Below are positions 44,966-59,900 of a DNA stretch of 64,000 nt, piece after piece (within the stretch, counting starts at the first letter, position 1; every line of letters begins with the position of its first letter). The notes under the pieces were generated by a model. The model did not search any database. It saw only the letters and a list, made by a program, of their open reading frames with translations, and was not told where the DNA came from. Made by a program: the position numbers and the translations under genes. Where the stretch lies: positions 40,188,118 through 40,252,117 of the forward strand of contig CM050653.1 of NCBI GenBank assembly GCA_027574665.1, written 5' to 3'. This DNA comes from Rhynochetos jubatus. Its lineage: Eukaryota > Chordata > Aves > Eurypygiformes > Rhynochetidae.

Positions 44966-47900
44966 GTATGGCACGTTGCTGACTGAATTTACCTTTAGCA
45001 AATGTTTAAGGGTTTGCTCATGACTTGCACAGATGTAAAACTGGTTTGGTGGTTTTGCGTCATGCTTATTTCTTTGGCTTTCTCATCTTTACAGCTTGAA
45101 GCTTTCGGCAGAGCATCCACAGTTGAAAATCCTCAAAAGCCATATGCTTGTCCTCGAGTGAGATATTAAAAAGGCTCTCAAGAAAAGGGTTTTAAAATAG
45201 CTTAATTATGAGAAAGTGGTAGTCTAAATCTGAATATGATATCCAATATATTACTGCATTATTGGGTTATTAAAGCTCAGTATTTCAAAATGAGTGAATA
45301 TAGCTGTCATAATGAGCTTAATTTAACAAAGCTTTTCAGTGCCAAAGCTATAAGCCAAAAAGTTAAACTTCAGAGAGATGTGAAGAAAAAGTAAAAAAGA
45401 AAGCTGGAGGGAATTATTTAATCAATAAATTAAATCTGTCCTAGGGTACTATTGCATAATGTGTTCGAGTGGAGATTGTGTTTCATATCTTTCATGAAGT
45501 GGAGATGGCTGTCCTCAAAGTGATTATGACCTTGATTTTAACATGAAGGCTTTCTCTGCTCTTCAGATCTGAATGAAGCTCTTGGAACAATCTCCGCTCC
45601 TTGTGAACGAAGCCATAAGCATCTTTGTTGCATTTTCTCTCTAAATTCATTTATTTTGTCACTTCACTTGAAGGATGCCTCAGAGTTCTCTTTCACCTTC
45701 AGGGAACGAGTTCTTCCTTCTGTCACGCAGACTAATTTTGGCCTTTGAGCCTTTCTCTTTTAAGCAAGTTCAAAATAGACATTTGGCTGGAATCCTGAGC
45801 CTTCCTACTAGCTTGACAGTGTTGTTTAGATACAAAACAAGGGAACTGAAGTTAACCGTACTTGGCCATTTGTCTTGTAGAATACCAGATGGAAGTTTAT
45901 GATTAATAAACTTGGAAGTATGATTAATAGTTTCCAGGTATGTCAGAGCTTTTTTTTCCCTAATTACTGGAAATGGCATGCAAAGTAGCTCAAGAGTGGA
46001 TGTGGGAAATGGTGTACGAGTAAGCTGAAGAGAGAACTGAGTTCCTTACTTAGTCCTAGCCCCTGGGCCTAGGCTAGGAGGATGTGGGTTTCTTGCATGG
46101 CTGTTAATGAAAACTGCTGTCAGATAGGTAGCTGGTTAATTTACTATTTCTTTCCTTTGCTGGAAAGACTTAATTTTCCCTTTTTACTGCTTTGTGTCCA
46201 CTTGCTACAAAAAAAGAGAAAATCTCCTATTTTTTTCCTCATCAAGACAGCTGTTTTGGTGTTTCCAGCTACAAAACGGTGAAACATATGACCAAGTGGA
46301 CTTTTATCCAATGTGGTTTGCTTCCTTCCCTGCCAGGTCACGTAGAGGTTTTTGTCCTGCGTCACTGAGCAACTCTGCACATTCTTGTCATTAAGAGCTC
46401 TAGCTCTCCACACAAACGTGATATTGCTGTGGTACTTCTGTGTACCATCTCCTGCTATTTTGGGTATGGTCGTGGGCTATAGTGATGACCAGTCTTAGAG
46501 TCTTCCTCAGATGCAGCCAGCAGGGAGGGAGAAGTGTGTGCTAGTAATACATTTTTTTGTGTTACATTTCATCTACATGCATGAAAACTGATTTTAGTCA
46601 TAACAGTTTGAAATTTCATCAGTCATCTTACGTTACAGATTTTCCTGTTCCACCTTTCTACAAAAGTGTCTCCTGTTCTCAGCCAGCTGACTTTTAAGAC
46701 CTACCAATCAAATATTTGCCCACCTCTTAGGCAGAAAACATTCGCTTTAACTGCTTTTGTGCTTCTAATTGAAGAGCTGGAAAGTTTACTGAAAGAAGGT
46801 GATGTGAGGGTTCATTGCATCTGCTTGACAACTTAACTGTTGTCATTTACCATTTGCCAAAATGAAAAATGCTGCTGATTGAGCACAGATTTATGGATTT
46901 TCCAGATTTTTTTTTTTTTTTAATTAATGAAAGCAGTCAGGAAATTCTCACATGTTTCTGTGTCCAGTTTGCAGGTGAGGAGTGAAACAGCATTGTCATG
47001 CTTAACAGAGCAGAATCCCTACCCTTCTGAGTTGCCAACTAAATTGAACGTTAATCACAGAGAAAGTGGTTGGCCAGTTGAATGTTAGCCTGTGAAATCA
47101 GCTAAAGAAGTAATCTGTCATTAAATATTCACCAAATCACATTTTCTTGCTGCTTTTATATATACACCGTCTCTTGGTAATTAGTTTGCTAACCTGAATA
47201 TCAGCTTTGAGCTGTGGCAAGAGATTTTGGTGTTTTTTAATTCAGAACTTGCTTTTCCTTCCATTTCAGTCTTCTGCACAAGTACACAAGTGGACTCTTT
47301 GCAGAATTGTTGTTCAAATACCTGCAATTATGCATAAGTTAATCTTTTTTGTGCTTTCTGAACCTCCCGGAACTTCTTCAATTTAACTTTTCCTTCTCAC
47401 CTTAGGTGCAACAGTCTTTCCCTGCCACTAAAATTTCTTAGCCCTTGTTCTCTTCTTTTTCAGTGAAGATCAAAGGGCAAAAAAGTACTGTCTCTTTACT
47501 TGATGTCTTCTAGAAAAGAGTATGTTTGGGAAAGTAGATTAATTTATTTCTTTAAATGGGTACAAGTCTGTGGACCTCAAACTAATGCAGAACTTTTAGT
47601 TGAATTGTGATTACTACTCCTGTGTAAAGTTTAATATTAATTTGGAACTGCTTAAAAAACAATGGGTTTGGCTTTTTGACTTGGATGTTCAAAAGTTTGT
47701 AAGGTTTGGCTTTTAAAAGCAGCTTCAGCAATTGCTACAAACAACACCACTGAAGCCAGTCCTTATTGTTTGAACCACTTGTCTGGGGAATTTTTATTTC
47801 AACCTGCTTTGAGAAAGTAGAGGGAAATGTTATTGTACTTATTTACATGTCTTTAATCAGCCATTAATATTCACCATCTCTTGAAGCTGTTGGATTTGCT

Positions 47901-50900
47901 CTATATAAATACAGGTCTGTGAGTCCCAAGGGGAAAAAAATCTAGCACTCGGACTTCTAATACCAGTTTTAAATTATTATATTTGCAACTGTGAATGTTT
48001 ACTCCTTTCTGTCACTTTCAAATGTTATTTGTCAGTTTGCCATTTGATGGTTGCATCATACATAAACACTATATTACTTTATTAGGTTATGTCTGGAGAA
48101 GATATTACTACAGTGCATTCTTCAGTCAAGAACTTTGTCAGGAGCTGATGCCATCAATGCTCTCAGACCTTTCTATTTTGCTGTGCATCCAGATTTCTTC
48201 GGCCAGCATCCCAAAGAGAGGGTAAGAATCTTTTAGTGTGCTTTCTTTGTAAATGTGTCATATATCAAGGATGGAAGTTTTCTGCTGTCAGAGAAGCAAA
48301 AGTACCGTTAGAATTGAATATGGTTGTTACTAGAGAACAAAAAGATGCATTTTACCTTTAACAAGAACAGATCCCTTAAACATCCTTTATTTTTTTAGTC
48401 ATCTTTTCTGTTTAATTGTTATAAAGAAAATACCAAACACTTCCAGTCTAATTCATCATACATATTACTTGCTTTATATCTTTGAAATGCTGTGCGTTAT
48501 ATTTGAATCAATGGATTTCTTTAAGCTTGAAAGCCTTAAAAGTGATGGTTTGGAACGTGCAGGAATGTACATCCTGCAATTCATGCAAGATCATATTCTC
48601 TGCATAAATGAATAACTGTATCAGTACTAGTTAAGAGCAGTGGGCAGTTTTTAGAAGCTAGTTCTGCATGTAAGATTAAAAAGGTTTAGATGAAAACTGG
48701 CCAAATTCATCACTTGTAATGGTTTGGGTTTTGGTTTGGTGTTTTGTTTTACACAGGAAGTCAATGAAAACTCTCTGAAGAGGTTAAATGGCTACTTGGA
48801 GAATCTACAGAAACCAGGATTTCGCTCCTTTAAGCCAACTCAGCTTACATTTTATGTAAGAGAAAGAGAACCAAACTCCTCTAATGTTCAGGAATCCTTC
48901 AGCGCTTCAGGTGCTTTTATATCGTGCAGACTGTATCTTCCTGTATTTAAATTCTTTCAGACCGTTACTTAGCCTTGTGCAGTCAGAATGACTTTTCAGC
49001 TGAATAAAATCCTGTCAGACCATGAAAAAGATGTATTGGATCAGACAGCTAAGACCGTCCCAAGTAATTAAACATCTTAAGCTTTAAAAAGCAATGAAAG
49101 AATGAGAAATTGCAAAGTTGAGGTCAAGTTACAGTATGAGGAAGTGAAAAAACATAGATTGATGTAAAGGATAATTTTTCTGCTTTAATGGTGTTGTCAT
49201 AGTTAACTGGAACAACAGTTGGGTCCTTGTTTTCACTGCAGATGATGTATGGTACATACAATCAGGGCACTTGTAGGATCAATAGGAACTTACTCTGAGG
49301 AAGCAGAAGTTGTGTATTACCTGAGGCTTTAATCTGCCACATTGTCTCTTAGCTCTGAGACTACAGAAAATTTTGAGTTGGGAATATTGGTTTTCATTAG
49401 TTTTATTCCACATATTTGTCACTGGTGTACCATTATGCCTTATCTGACGGATGAGTTTTAAGTTCTGTGCCCTGCTAATCGAAACACTTGAGCAAATTGT
49501 GAGAGAACATATTGCTAGAAAACAAAATAGTGGTGTTATGTCCAGTCTGCTTAAACTAACAGTTGAACTGGCCACAGTGTTCTGCTCTTGAGCCTAATAC
49601 TTGCTTGTTTTATAATGGACTAGTGAGTGACAGTTTTGTTCTGAAGCTTCTGTTCATAGCCTGTGAAGAGCTGTTGTAGTACTACATTTCTACAGTAAAT
49701 TATATCCAAAGAGATAATCAGTAATAATGTGAATTGTGTAGAGCTGTTGGACAAAACTGCCACCACTAAAGCAAAAGCATCCTTTTTTTGGGTTATGCTG
49801 CATCTGTGGCTAGGTTTCCAATTTGACCAATGAGTCAGATAGTTAAAACAGCTCTATTTATATTTTTGGACAGAAAACAGTTTTAAAGGTTAAACTGCGT
49901 GCAGATTTTGCAGTGAGTATCAACATAACAATGTCATAATGATTTCCAACTTTGTGTGGCTTGCTTGAGTTCTTGTAAGATGAGAGAAATGTGAATGCAT
50001 TTAAAATAATTTTAATTAAATAATACTGATTTTGTGGGGCTTGTATTTTGCAGGGTTTCGAGCAGTGAGCTTTACATTACATACTAGGGATCTCCTGAGT
50101 ACAGTATTAGATATTCTCAACTCCTGCAGTTTATCCACGGAGCATGTTCAAAGTTTGAGTGTGAACTCTCAGCCCGGCAAGGAAGCAAAAAGCACAGTGA
50201 ACAGACCTATCAAATGGGATAAGACTTACTACTCATTTACTGGATTCAAGGATCCTGAGGAGGAACTAGAACAAGCGCAGAGAGTGGAAACAACGTTGAT
50301 GTATGTAAGGGTTTTATTTAACTGGTGTTTCGTAACCTAAATTCTTCTTATTTTAATGCTGAGTTTTTTAAAGGCAGTCAGTATGCTGTACAACACAACT
50401 TGATTGTCCAGCTTGTAATTCTGTCACGCTTTTTATAATTAGAGAGTTCAAATGAGCTCCTGGGATAACTGTTGTGCCAGCAGAGCTGAGGCATTCTTGT
50501 CTCTTTGCCCAGCATTCATGTTTGGTCAATCTAGTTTTTTTGTTTTATAGAATATTGGTGATGATTCAGGAGAAAGCAGAGGTTCCGCTTGCTCCAAATA
50601 GCTCCTTACCTCTCACAGGGCTTCTGTAGCACAAAGCTATACGGCTACTAAATTTATTGTTAGTATTTCATTATCACAGACTGTTGGGGGTGGAAGATAA
50701 TACATGGAAACAAAGGTTAGAATGCTTTAATTTGCCAGTTATCTTGGTGTTGTGCTTCTGATTTGTTGTTCAGCATACTGACCTTAAATTAAGGCAGTTA
50801 CAAATACTGAGCTTGGATGATGCAGCCTGTAACTGTGATGGTAGTATTTTCTGAGCAAAGAATACCCCTCACCCTGCCTAGCACCTCGGAGTAAAACTAC

Positions 50901-53900
50901 TGTAATATATGCTGCTGTAAAACACTTGACTGAGATTTAAGATACTAGAGAATATTTTTACTTATTTTTACACATTTACAAGAAATGCCACAAAGAGTTA
51001 CATATTAACAGTCTGATTTTAATGCCCAGCCATTTGGCATTGGACCTCTCTGCTTCCGAGTTTGAATTTTTTCACTTAAATAGAGTACGAGAATGGAAGT
51101 ATTTGTAAAAATGAGTATGAAAATAAGATTATTCTATGAACAAAGGCTTGATCTCTTTAAGAGTAGCTTTTTCTTAGAAATAGACTCTATTTATTGATAG
51201 TTTTGGGTGTACTCCATGAGTCATGTTTGCCTGGTTGTGATTATTGACAAAAGAACTGTAAAACTTTGACCTGCTTAATCTATGCTCATCCCAGCTCTGT
51301 AAGAGTTACCTAACTTAGCCCTTTCGTACCACCTCCCTTATTTAATAGTCACCTATGATCGCTTTGGTTGGGTTGTTTTTTTTCTAAAGGCAGACGTGTG
51401 GGACCTTCTGTCATTAAAGCACTAAATTCTGAAGCCATCCCCCTAAATCACACCAATTGCTCTTCTATCCCTTTCGCATCTTTCCGAAGTCTTATGGTTG
51501 TAACGCTGTCGGTGTCTTTTGGTTCAGTTTGATTCCCTAGTCCCATCCCCAAGGCGTTAACCGCAAGGTTTTCCTTTTTAGGTATCTTAAGCGGAAGCAT
51601 TTAGCAATTTCAGTGTCTGTCCTGCTTTTGAAAAGATCCCTTTACCTGGTAACTTGAAATAAAATGTTGATGTTAACAGTAAGAATTCAGTTAGTTGTAT
51701 GTTTGCATGACAGCTAATACAGCATGCCTCTTCTTTCAGATCCTGGCTAGATGATAATGAAGCAAGCGCAGTAAAAAAGCTGAAAAAGAGTTTGCCACTT
51801 AGAAAAGAACTAGAACGTTTAAAACTTGAACTCTCTCATCAGCTCCAGCTCTCAGATATCAGGTAACAAACAGGATCAGTTGGACTTGCATTAGGACAGT
51901 CAAAGCAAGGGAAGTGTCATGCAGTACTACACCATGAGCTTTAAAGGCTCATTCCAGCAAAACAGCTAAATTTCGTATATGTGAAAGTGTTATTGCACTG
52001 ATTGATATTCTTCTAGAAGAATTCTATCAGGACAAAAATTTCCTGTTACAGTCTGCTCAAAAAACCCCAGTATTTGTGACAATGTAAACTCCAGTTGAAG
52101 CAAACACATAAGCACTTGAAAGAGGACCTGTGTGTATGCATTAGTTTGGATGTTTTGGATAAAATTGCTCTTCCTGAATTGAAGTGGATATCTCAAAGAT
52201 ACCTAGATATGGTGGTGAAATGCAACTTGGCACATATTGACATCCTGTGAAGGCTTAATAAAAACGTTGTTCTTTCTAGAGTCTTGTTTCCCACGCTCCA
52301 GAGGAGAAGGATGTTTGTTTGCTTGAAAGGGCTAAAGTACAGTTGGTGATCTTGATTCTTCAGAATATTTTCCAGAAAATAATTTATCACCCTTTTTTAA
52401 ATTTTGTCCTTTCAGATGAGGGTATTCTGAAGTGGGATATGCAGGATGGGAAAATGGCAATGAGGGTATTCAACAGTAGGGAAATAGACTTGGAGGGGGA
52501 TTATTTCAAGGGCTAGTCTGTTAAATTCTCATTTAACCGCAAAAGAGGGAGCCGGAGCTTGTGAAACATGCTTTTGTTCCTTTCCCCTGTAAAAGACTCT
52601 GGCTTCCTTTAAGCTGAGGCAAGCTTTTGTGAACACAGTTTCTAATCCTCTGCAACAGTGATGTGGTGGGGTTTTTTTATTTGAGTTTTTGAAACAGTCT
52701 TCAGTATTAAATGCGTAGGTTTTGGGTTTATTCATGGCTTATATTTAATTTTATTATAGCTTGTGCTTTTAAAATACACCAAAATATTCTGTTCCATGAA
52801 GAGTTATTAACATTCCAAGAGTTGTATTACCATAATTCAGAAAAGAATGGGAGTGTCAGGAATCTGACAAGCGAGTGTCTAAATAAGAAACCACTACTTG
52901 TGTTCCTGCTGCCTGACAGTAGTGTTCAGAGGTTTGAAAATCCACGAGGGTCCCCCCTTCCTCCTCCTTTCCCTGAGTGTTTATTACGGAGAGTGTCATC
53001 AGATGGTCTGGAATGTCCCTTTGGTCAGTTGTGGTCACCTGTCCTGGTTGTTCTCCCCTTCTTGCCCCTCTCAGCCTACTTGCTGGTGGAGGGGGGGTGG
53101 AGTGGGTAGAGAAAGCAGAATCCTGGACGGTATGCCAGCGCTGCACAACAGCCAAAGCTGTGGTGTGTTATCAGCACTGTTTAGTCAAAAATACAGGACA
53201 CGGGTGCTGTGAAGAAAATTTACTCCATCCTCGACAGACCCAGTACAATAAGGGAATGGTAGTTTCCCATTTTGAGACAGTTTGATATCAGCTAGAATTT
53301 TGTAAAAGGACATAAATTTTCAATACGCTGGGACAGCTTTACAGTTTAAATGCTTTTTGAAATGTAGTTAGGAGATGGTCTGGTCTGTCTGTGGTGGAAG
53401 AGGTGTCAAAACTGGATATATTAGAGTCACTAATGTAACGCCTGGCTCCTGTATGGTGTAACAGAAATTATTCCACTGTAAAATATGAATATATCTATAT
53501 ATAGCAACTTACCACTGGAATCATAGCAATGTTTTGGGCTAGGAACTCAAAAAAAAAAAAAAAGGCAGTGTCCTTATATATACAGTATTTGCTCCTCTGG
53601 ACAAACATTACACAGTGTACAAACAAACTGCATGCCACATGACTGAACCAAATACTGGGTTGTCTGTTGCTGTTTACTCACTAACCCCCTTATTGGGGGA
53701 GAGATTTTCAAGTTCTGTTCTGTCTACCAGTTTTATATTTATTTTTCCTATGTCTGTGGTTTTTAGGGCTTTTTTTTTTTTTGGCACTGTCTTTCTGAAA
53801 GGCTGTGAAATTTTATATAGGCTTTTCATCTGTTCAAGTAGCATATGACATGGACAGCTTTTCAGCAGGCCTTTACTTTTATTGCTGTTGGCGCAGTATT

Positions 53901-56900
53901 TTGTTTGAGTTGTCTGTGTTATAGGGCTTTCAGCTGCATTTCAACTGTGATAATTTAATGTTGAGAATGAAATGCTTTCAATTATATTTTTATTTAGGTG
54001 GCAGAGAAGCTGGGGCATTGCTCACCGCTGTAGCCAACTGCACAGTCTTGGTCGCTTAGTCCAACAGAGACCTGAAGTATTAAAGAATGTTAAAGGTATT
54101 TCTGTTGCTTGTCCATGTAACCTAATACAGTGTTGATTCAAAGATTGAATCACAGAACGGTTTGGGTTGGAAGGGAGCTTCAAGACCATCTAGTTCCAAC
54201 CCTCCTGCCATGGGCAGGGACACCCTCCACTAGACCAGGTTGCTCCAAGCCTCATCCAGCCTGGCCTTGAACACTGCCAGGGATGGGGCATCCACAGCTT
54301 CTCTGGGCAACCTGTGCCAGTGCCTCCCCACCCTCTCCAGGAAGAACTTCTTCCTGATATCTAATCTAAATCTCCCCACTTTCAATTTAAACCCATTACC
54401 CCTTGTCCTGTCACTACAGGCCCTTGGAAAAAGTCCCCCCCCCCAGCTTTCTTGTAGGCCCCCTCAGGTACTGGAAGGTGCTATAAGGTCTCCCTGGAGC
54501 CTTCTCTTCTCCAGGCTGAAAAAGCCCAACTCTCTCAGCCTTTCTTTGTAGCAGAGGGGCTCCAGCCCTCTGAGCATCTTTGTGGCCTCCTCTGGACTCG
54601 TTCCAACCGGTCAATATCCTTCTTATGCTGAGGGCTCCACAGCTGGATGCAGCACTCCAGGTGGGGTCTCACAAGAGCAGAGCAGAGGGGGAGAATCCCC
54701 TCCCTCGACCTGCTGGCCACGCTTCTCTGGATACAGCCAGATGTACATGAGTTTTCTATGAAAAGGCAGCTCTAGTTCTTTTCACGAATGCTTATGCAAA
54801 ACCAGGCCTGCCAGGCTTACTGAAAAGCTGGTGAGAACTTAAATTTTAAGCTACTGCATATTTTTTAAAGTCACATTTCCTTGTAGTGTATTCGCTCCAC
54901 TCAATTTCTATTTTACTTCTTAATAAATGCAAACTGAGTGAGTTGAAGGCACTGGGGTTGGTACTAACAATGAAAGTAAAAAATCCAGGCTGAACCACTG
55001 GAAGAGTGGAGGTGTCAGTGGATTGTTACCTTTCTATCAATAGATTCAAGACAAAAATGTGAATAGCTCTCTGAAGAGTCAATAGAAGGATGATTTCCTA
55101 GAATTAATACCTTTAAAATCATACTTTCTTCTCTTATCATGCATAAAATACTTAAAGTCTGTGTTTTCTCAAGAAAAAGGAAAATATTCTGTGAGCCTGA
55201 TCTTACTATTCTTCTCATGCAGCTGTTTGACCTGTGGCAGTAGCGGTTTCCTCTAATTGTAACTGCACCTTTTCGGCCTGTCTGCAGATACTCAGTTTTG
55301 AATGGCTGTCATTTGAGTGTTCACCTAATCCTTTGTCAAAAGGCAGAGTGGGCGGGACAATAAGTAGTAGTTTTAAATTGTATCAGGTTTCAAATTAGTT
55401 TCTTTACCTAAGCATGCTAAGGATTTGAAGCGCTAGAGAAGTCTGTCTTGTGAACCTGTTGTAGTCTCCATCTCTGAAGATCTTTAATAATATACTGAAC
55501 AAATACCTGTCAGTAATTATGCAGGTACAGTTGATCTTGCCTTGGGGTGCAGGGATGGACGAGATGCCTTAAAGTCAGTGTTGCTCGCTCTTAAGGGTTT
55601 TGGAAAACTAACTTCTGAGAGCAAGAGCTTCTATTTAAGCCTTGTCTTGTAGATAAATACATCACACCAAAGGCTTTTGTGGAAGCTTATTTTGATAAAC
55701 AGTTGTCTGTGCTTTTACCCTAAAGAATTCTTGAGGATCTTTGTACTTCACTTAAAAAAAACCATACTAAGGCTCAAATATGATTTAACCTCCCCAGGTA
55801 AACCTAGTAACCTCCCCAAAAGTAAACCTAGTATTATCCTTTTGTTGTCTCTATTTCTTTCTTAAAACTTACTCTTCAGAAACCTAATGTGAAAGCGTTT
55901 CTTACAGTTTGCATGTTGCCGTTTTCTGTGGAAGTAGTGTTGCATGGCTGTGCTAATAGTTCTTTGACCAACCTTTACCTTATTGATGTATACTTTAAGC
56001 ATATAGCATATAATTCCTACTGTATACATGGCTTGTACAGGTTCTCTGAATAGGCTGTCTGCTGAGATTTTCTTTTATTTTAGAAGTAGTCTTTATAAGA
56101 AAAAAGTCCAGTTAACTAAAAAATATCTATAAAGCTTAAACAGGGAGGAGGCAAATACTAGGTAAGATTGTATGAAAAAAATTCTTGAACTGGAGTTTTC
56201 AAAAATCATTCAGATTTTGAGAATAACGGAAGCACCTACTCATGTGTGTTTGTGCTGCAGAAATGTGTTGCTTGTGACATGTTAGTAGTGTAATTAAGCC
56301 TTAAATAATCATGAGGATAATTGTAATAATCCAAATCAATAAAGAGCTTTTTTCCATCTTTAGGGCGCACGGTGGTGTTTACAGACCGTTCAGGTATGAG
56401 TGCAGCAGGCCATATAATGCTGGGGACCATGGATGTTCACCATCACTGGACCAAAGTAAGAAGATTTCAAAGTAAATCATAAAGCCTCTTGTTCTGACAT
56501 CTTAAACTATAACCAAAATATTAGTTGGTGCAGATAACTGATAAGTAATTTATAGCAAACACATAGCTATTAGGTTTAGCATAACTGTGTACATTGCATT
56601 TGAAATTTAATCCTGCGTTACGCTGTTACTAACAACAGTCTTTGTCAGATCTTTACTGCTGCTTTCACTAACAAATCAGTCCTACCCCTGATTAGATCTA
56701 AAGAAAACTAATTGGTTATGCAGCGTTCCACTCTATGCAGTGAGCACTGGCAGAATATTTAGTGAGCCATAAAGAGCTCATTCCCATGAAGAATGTAGGA
56801 ATTTTGATTCAGATTTTTTGTAAAAATTGGCCTTAAGGGGTGTTGTGATCACTTCATTCTATGGCTGCTAGCCAACCCTGTCACTCCATGTCTTTAGTGA

Positions 56901-59900
56901 CCGTGTGAATTCTGCAGCTTGTGTAAAATTCAGAGTTGACAAGTTTTCTGGCATCTTAAATGATAAAGTATCATATATGTAGAGATACCAGCATGTCACT
57001 TAAGGAAATTTTATTGAATCTTGGTTGCTGAAATATTGCTGATAATTCTATAAAAAAAAGATTTCTTTGTGAAGGAGATAATTGGTGGAATTTCATAGTT
57101 GGGAATTTCACCTAGCTAGTGTATCAGAATATTCTATTATTTCTGTACTCCAGTCAAGGAATCATAGGAAAACTTAGCACTCAATCCAAATCCTGTCTGG
57201 TGGTTTTTGAATTTTTGCCTATATATTTTTCCCTGAGAGAGAAAACAAACCATGGTTTGTGAATGTGAATCATTTACAAAGAAAGTATTGTCATCGGAAT
57301 TAGTGTTCTCATTAATACCAGAATAAACACTGTCTTCCTTGAAAAGAGAAATGCTTCCTCCTTTTAACTTTTGCCGAGGGAATTTCTGAAGGGATCATAT
57401 ATCCACACAAAGTAGCGTGCAGATGGGACACCGTGTAGTTAGTTGTGGTTATGGTATTTGCTTTGCAAGACAAAGAGGAGGTAGGTTTTTGAATCTGAAA
57501 TCAAAGCTTTTTTTTTTTTTTCCCCTCCCTTAATGCACTGTGTCATGTTAAATGATACACAGAAAAAATCAGTGAAAATCTTCATGTGGCTGGTTAGCTG
57601 CTTGGGTTTCAAGGAGCAGCATTTTTTGTCCAACTCTAACCCATTTTAGAAAGCAGTCTTAACTTCTATTTTTTTTTTTTTTTACTAATTATTATAACAA
57701 GGAAGCAGCAGAATAGTGTCCCAAGTCAGGCTGTAGAATGCTTGGTCAGAGGTACAATATTTAGAGGATTTTTGCAGTTCTCTATAACAAATGCAAATGT
57801 GGAACTAATGTATGTTATGGGGGCAAAAGCTGTTTTGATTCTGCTGCTTTCTTGGGTTGCTAAAGAGATTATTCTGAACTCCACTGACTTCTTCCAGCAG
57901 GAGTGTTTTGGGGTTTTTTGTATGGAAAACTTTATATAGTTATAACTGAGTAGATGGGTAAATAGTGACCACTACTACACACTTTTCCTTTTCACTCTGT
58001 TCCAGCCTTCTCCCTGTCACACATTCTGTGTCTGATCTCGCAAGCCTGGTCACTTTTTAACCTTTTCTGATACAGGTTTTCATAAATGAGAGACCTGGTA
58101 CCTTTGTTCTCTCCCTTCAGACTTAAGACGAGCTACATTATCATCCAAATCCTTGGAAAAAATGAGTTCCAGCAACAGATACTAATCTTTTTTTGAGAAT
58201 TGGTATAAATTAGGCTGGCAAAACCACTTTTGACTGTACGTTCAATAGCTCCACCACTCTTAACTATAGTGATAAACACTTTATATAGGCCTCAGATGAT
58301 TTTTTTTATCTGGGGTTATTAATTTCTGTATATGGAAAGAGGACACACAGTAGTCTTGTTATGGCCTTTTAGTACCTTTATAGTGTAAATACAGAAAATA
58401 CTTATGAGCTTATTCCATTGTATCTTGACCCAAAATGTATATACTTGATTTGTCTGGCTTTCTGTATTCTTTGATTTTTCTTTTTCCCCTGGGGTTCCAT
58501 GTTTGCATTGTTAAGTGTCTCTTCTTTTATAGTTTCTTGTTATTTATTTTCATTTCTTAATTTCAAGCATTATGCTTTGTAACATAGCAAATGGTTGTTT
58601 GTGCTTGTTGACAGGTTTTTGAGAGATTGCCAATTTATTATAAACTTCAAAAAAGGCTGCTGCTGTTGGAAGATCGGATAAGCCAACTTCTGGGAGGCAT
58701 ACAAGTAATATATATCGAAGAACTGCAACCCCTGTTGACTCTGGAGGAATACTACGAGACGCTGGACTCTTTCTATAATAAACTGCATGACAGTAGACTA
58801 CCTTTTCATCCTCGCAGTCTGCGTGGCCTGCAAATGATTCTGGAAAGGTAAGTATCTGCAGGAAAGTCTTCTTTTTAGAGCTTTTACTTTCTTTGTTTTG
58901 TTTTGTCAACACTGATTACTACTTTCAGTAAGAAGAATACTAATATAATCTTGGGTTTTCATTATCATAGAATCACAGAATGGTTTGGGTTGGAAGGGAC
59001 CTTAAAGACCATCCAGTTCCAACCCCCCTGCCATGGGCAGGGACACCCTCCACTAGACCAGGTTGCTCCAAGCCTCATCCAGCCTGGCCTTGAACACTCA
59101 CTGGGATGGGGCACCCACAGCTTCTCTGGGCAACCTGTTCCAGTGCCTCACCACCGCCTCTGGGAAGAACTTCTTTCTGATACCTAATCTAGATCTCCCT
59201 GCTTTCAATTTAAACCCGTTACTCCTTGTCCTGTCACTACAGGCCCTTGTAAAAAGTCCCCCCAGCTTTCTTGTAGGCCCCTTCAGGTACTGGAAGGTGC
59301 TCCAAGGTCTCCCTGGAGCCTTCTCTTCTCCAGGCTGAACCAGCCCAACTCTCTCAACCTGTCCCCATAGCAGGGATGCCACAGCCCTCTGAGCGTCTTT
59401 GTGGCCTCCTCTGGACTCGTTCCAACTGGTAGATATCCTCCTTATATCGAGGGCTCCACAGCTGGACGCAGCACTCCAGGTGGGGTCTCACGAGAGCAGA
59501 ATAGAGGGGGAGAATCCCCTCCCTTGACCTGCTGGCCACGCTTCTCTGGATACAGCCCAGGATACCGTTGGCTTTCTGGGCTGCCAGCGCACACTGCTGG
59601 CTCATGTCCAGCTTTTCATCCACCAACACCCCCAAGTCCTTCTCCTCAGGGCTGCTCTCGATCCATTCTCCACCCAGCCTGTAATTGTAGTTGGGATTGC
59701 CTTGACCCAGGTGCAGGGCCTTGCACTTGGCCTTGCTGAACTCCATGAGGTTGGCAGTGGCCCACCTCTCCAGTCTGTCCAGGTTCCTATGGATGGCACT
59801 TATGTCAAAGTCTTTTTGTTTCTAAAGGTTTTAAGTGCTTTTTTATGGGTTAAGAAGGAATCAGATTGAAAAAAATCCTGCTTAATTTCATTCGAGTCAA

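Larger units (their letters stand above)
44966..53997 (+). other. TCAIM introns between coding exons 1 and 6
   Basis: The introns are 44966-48085, 48222-48756, 48911-50053, 50301-51739 and 51863-53997. They contain poly-T/A runs (46907-46922 and around 53550), a 7-bp inverted repeat at 46055-46078 (cctagcc...ggctagg), and an LTR fragment at about 52950-53247. Nothing else is recognised. Confidence 0.55.
54096..58614 (+). other. TCAIM introns between coding exons 6 and 8
   Basis: The introns are 54096-56363 and 56456-58614. Apart from the CR1 copy at 54143-54738 and T runs near 57508 and 57669, I see nothing. Confidence 0.55.

Noticed and set aside
59354-59746. 130-codon minus-strand protein with reverse-transcriptase features
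   Set aside because: It is the tail of CR1 ORF2 within a truncated LINE copy, not a host gene.
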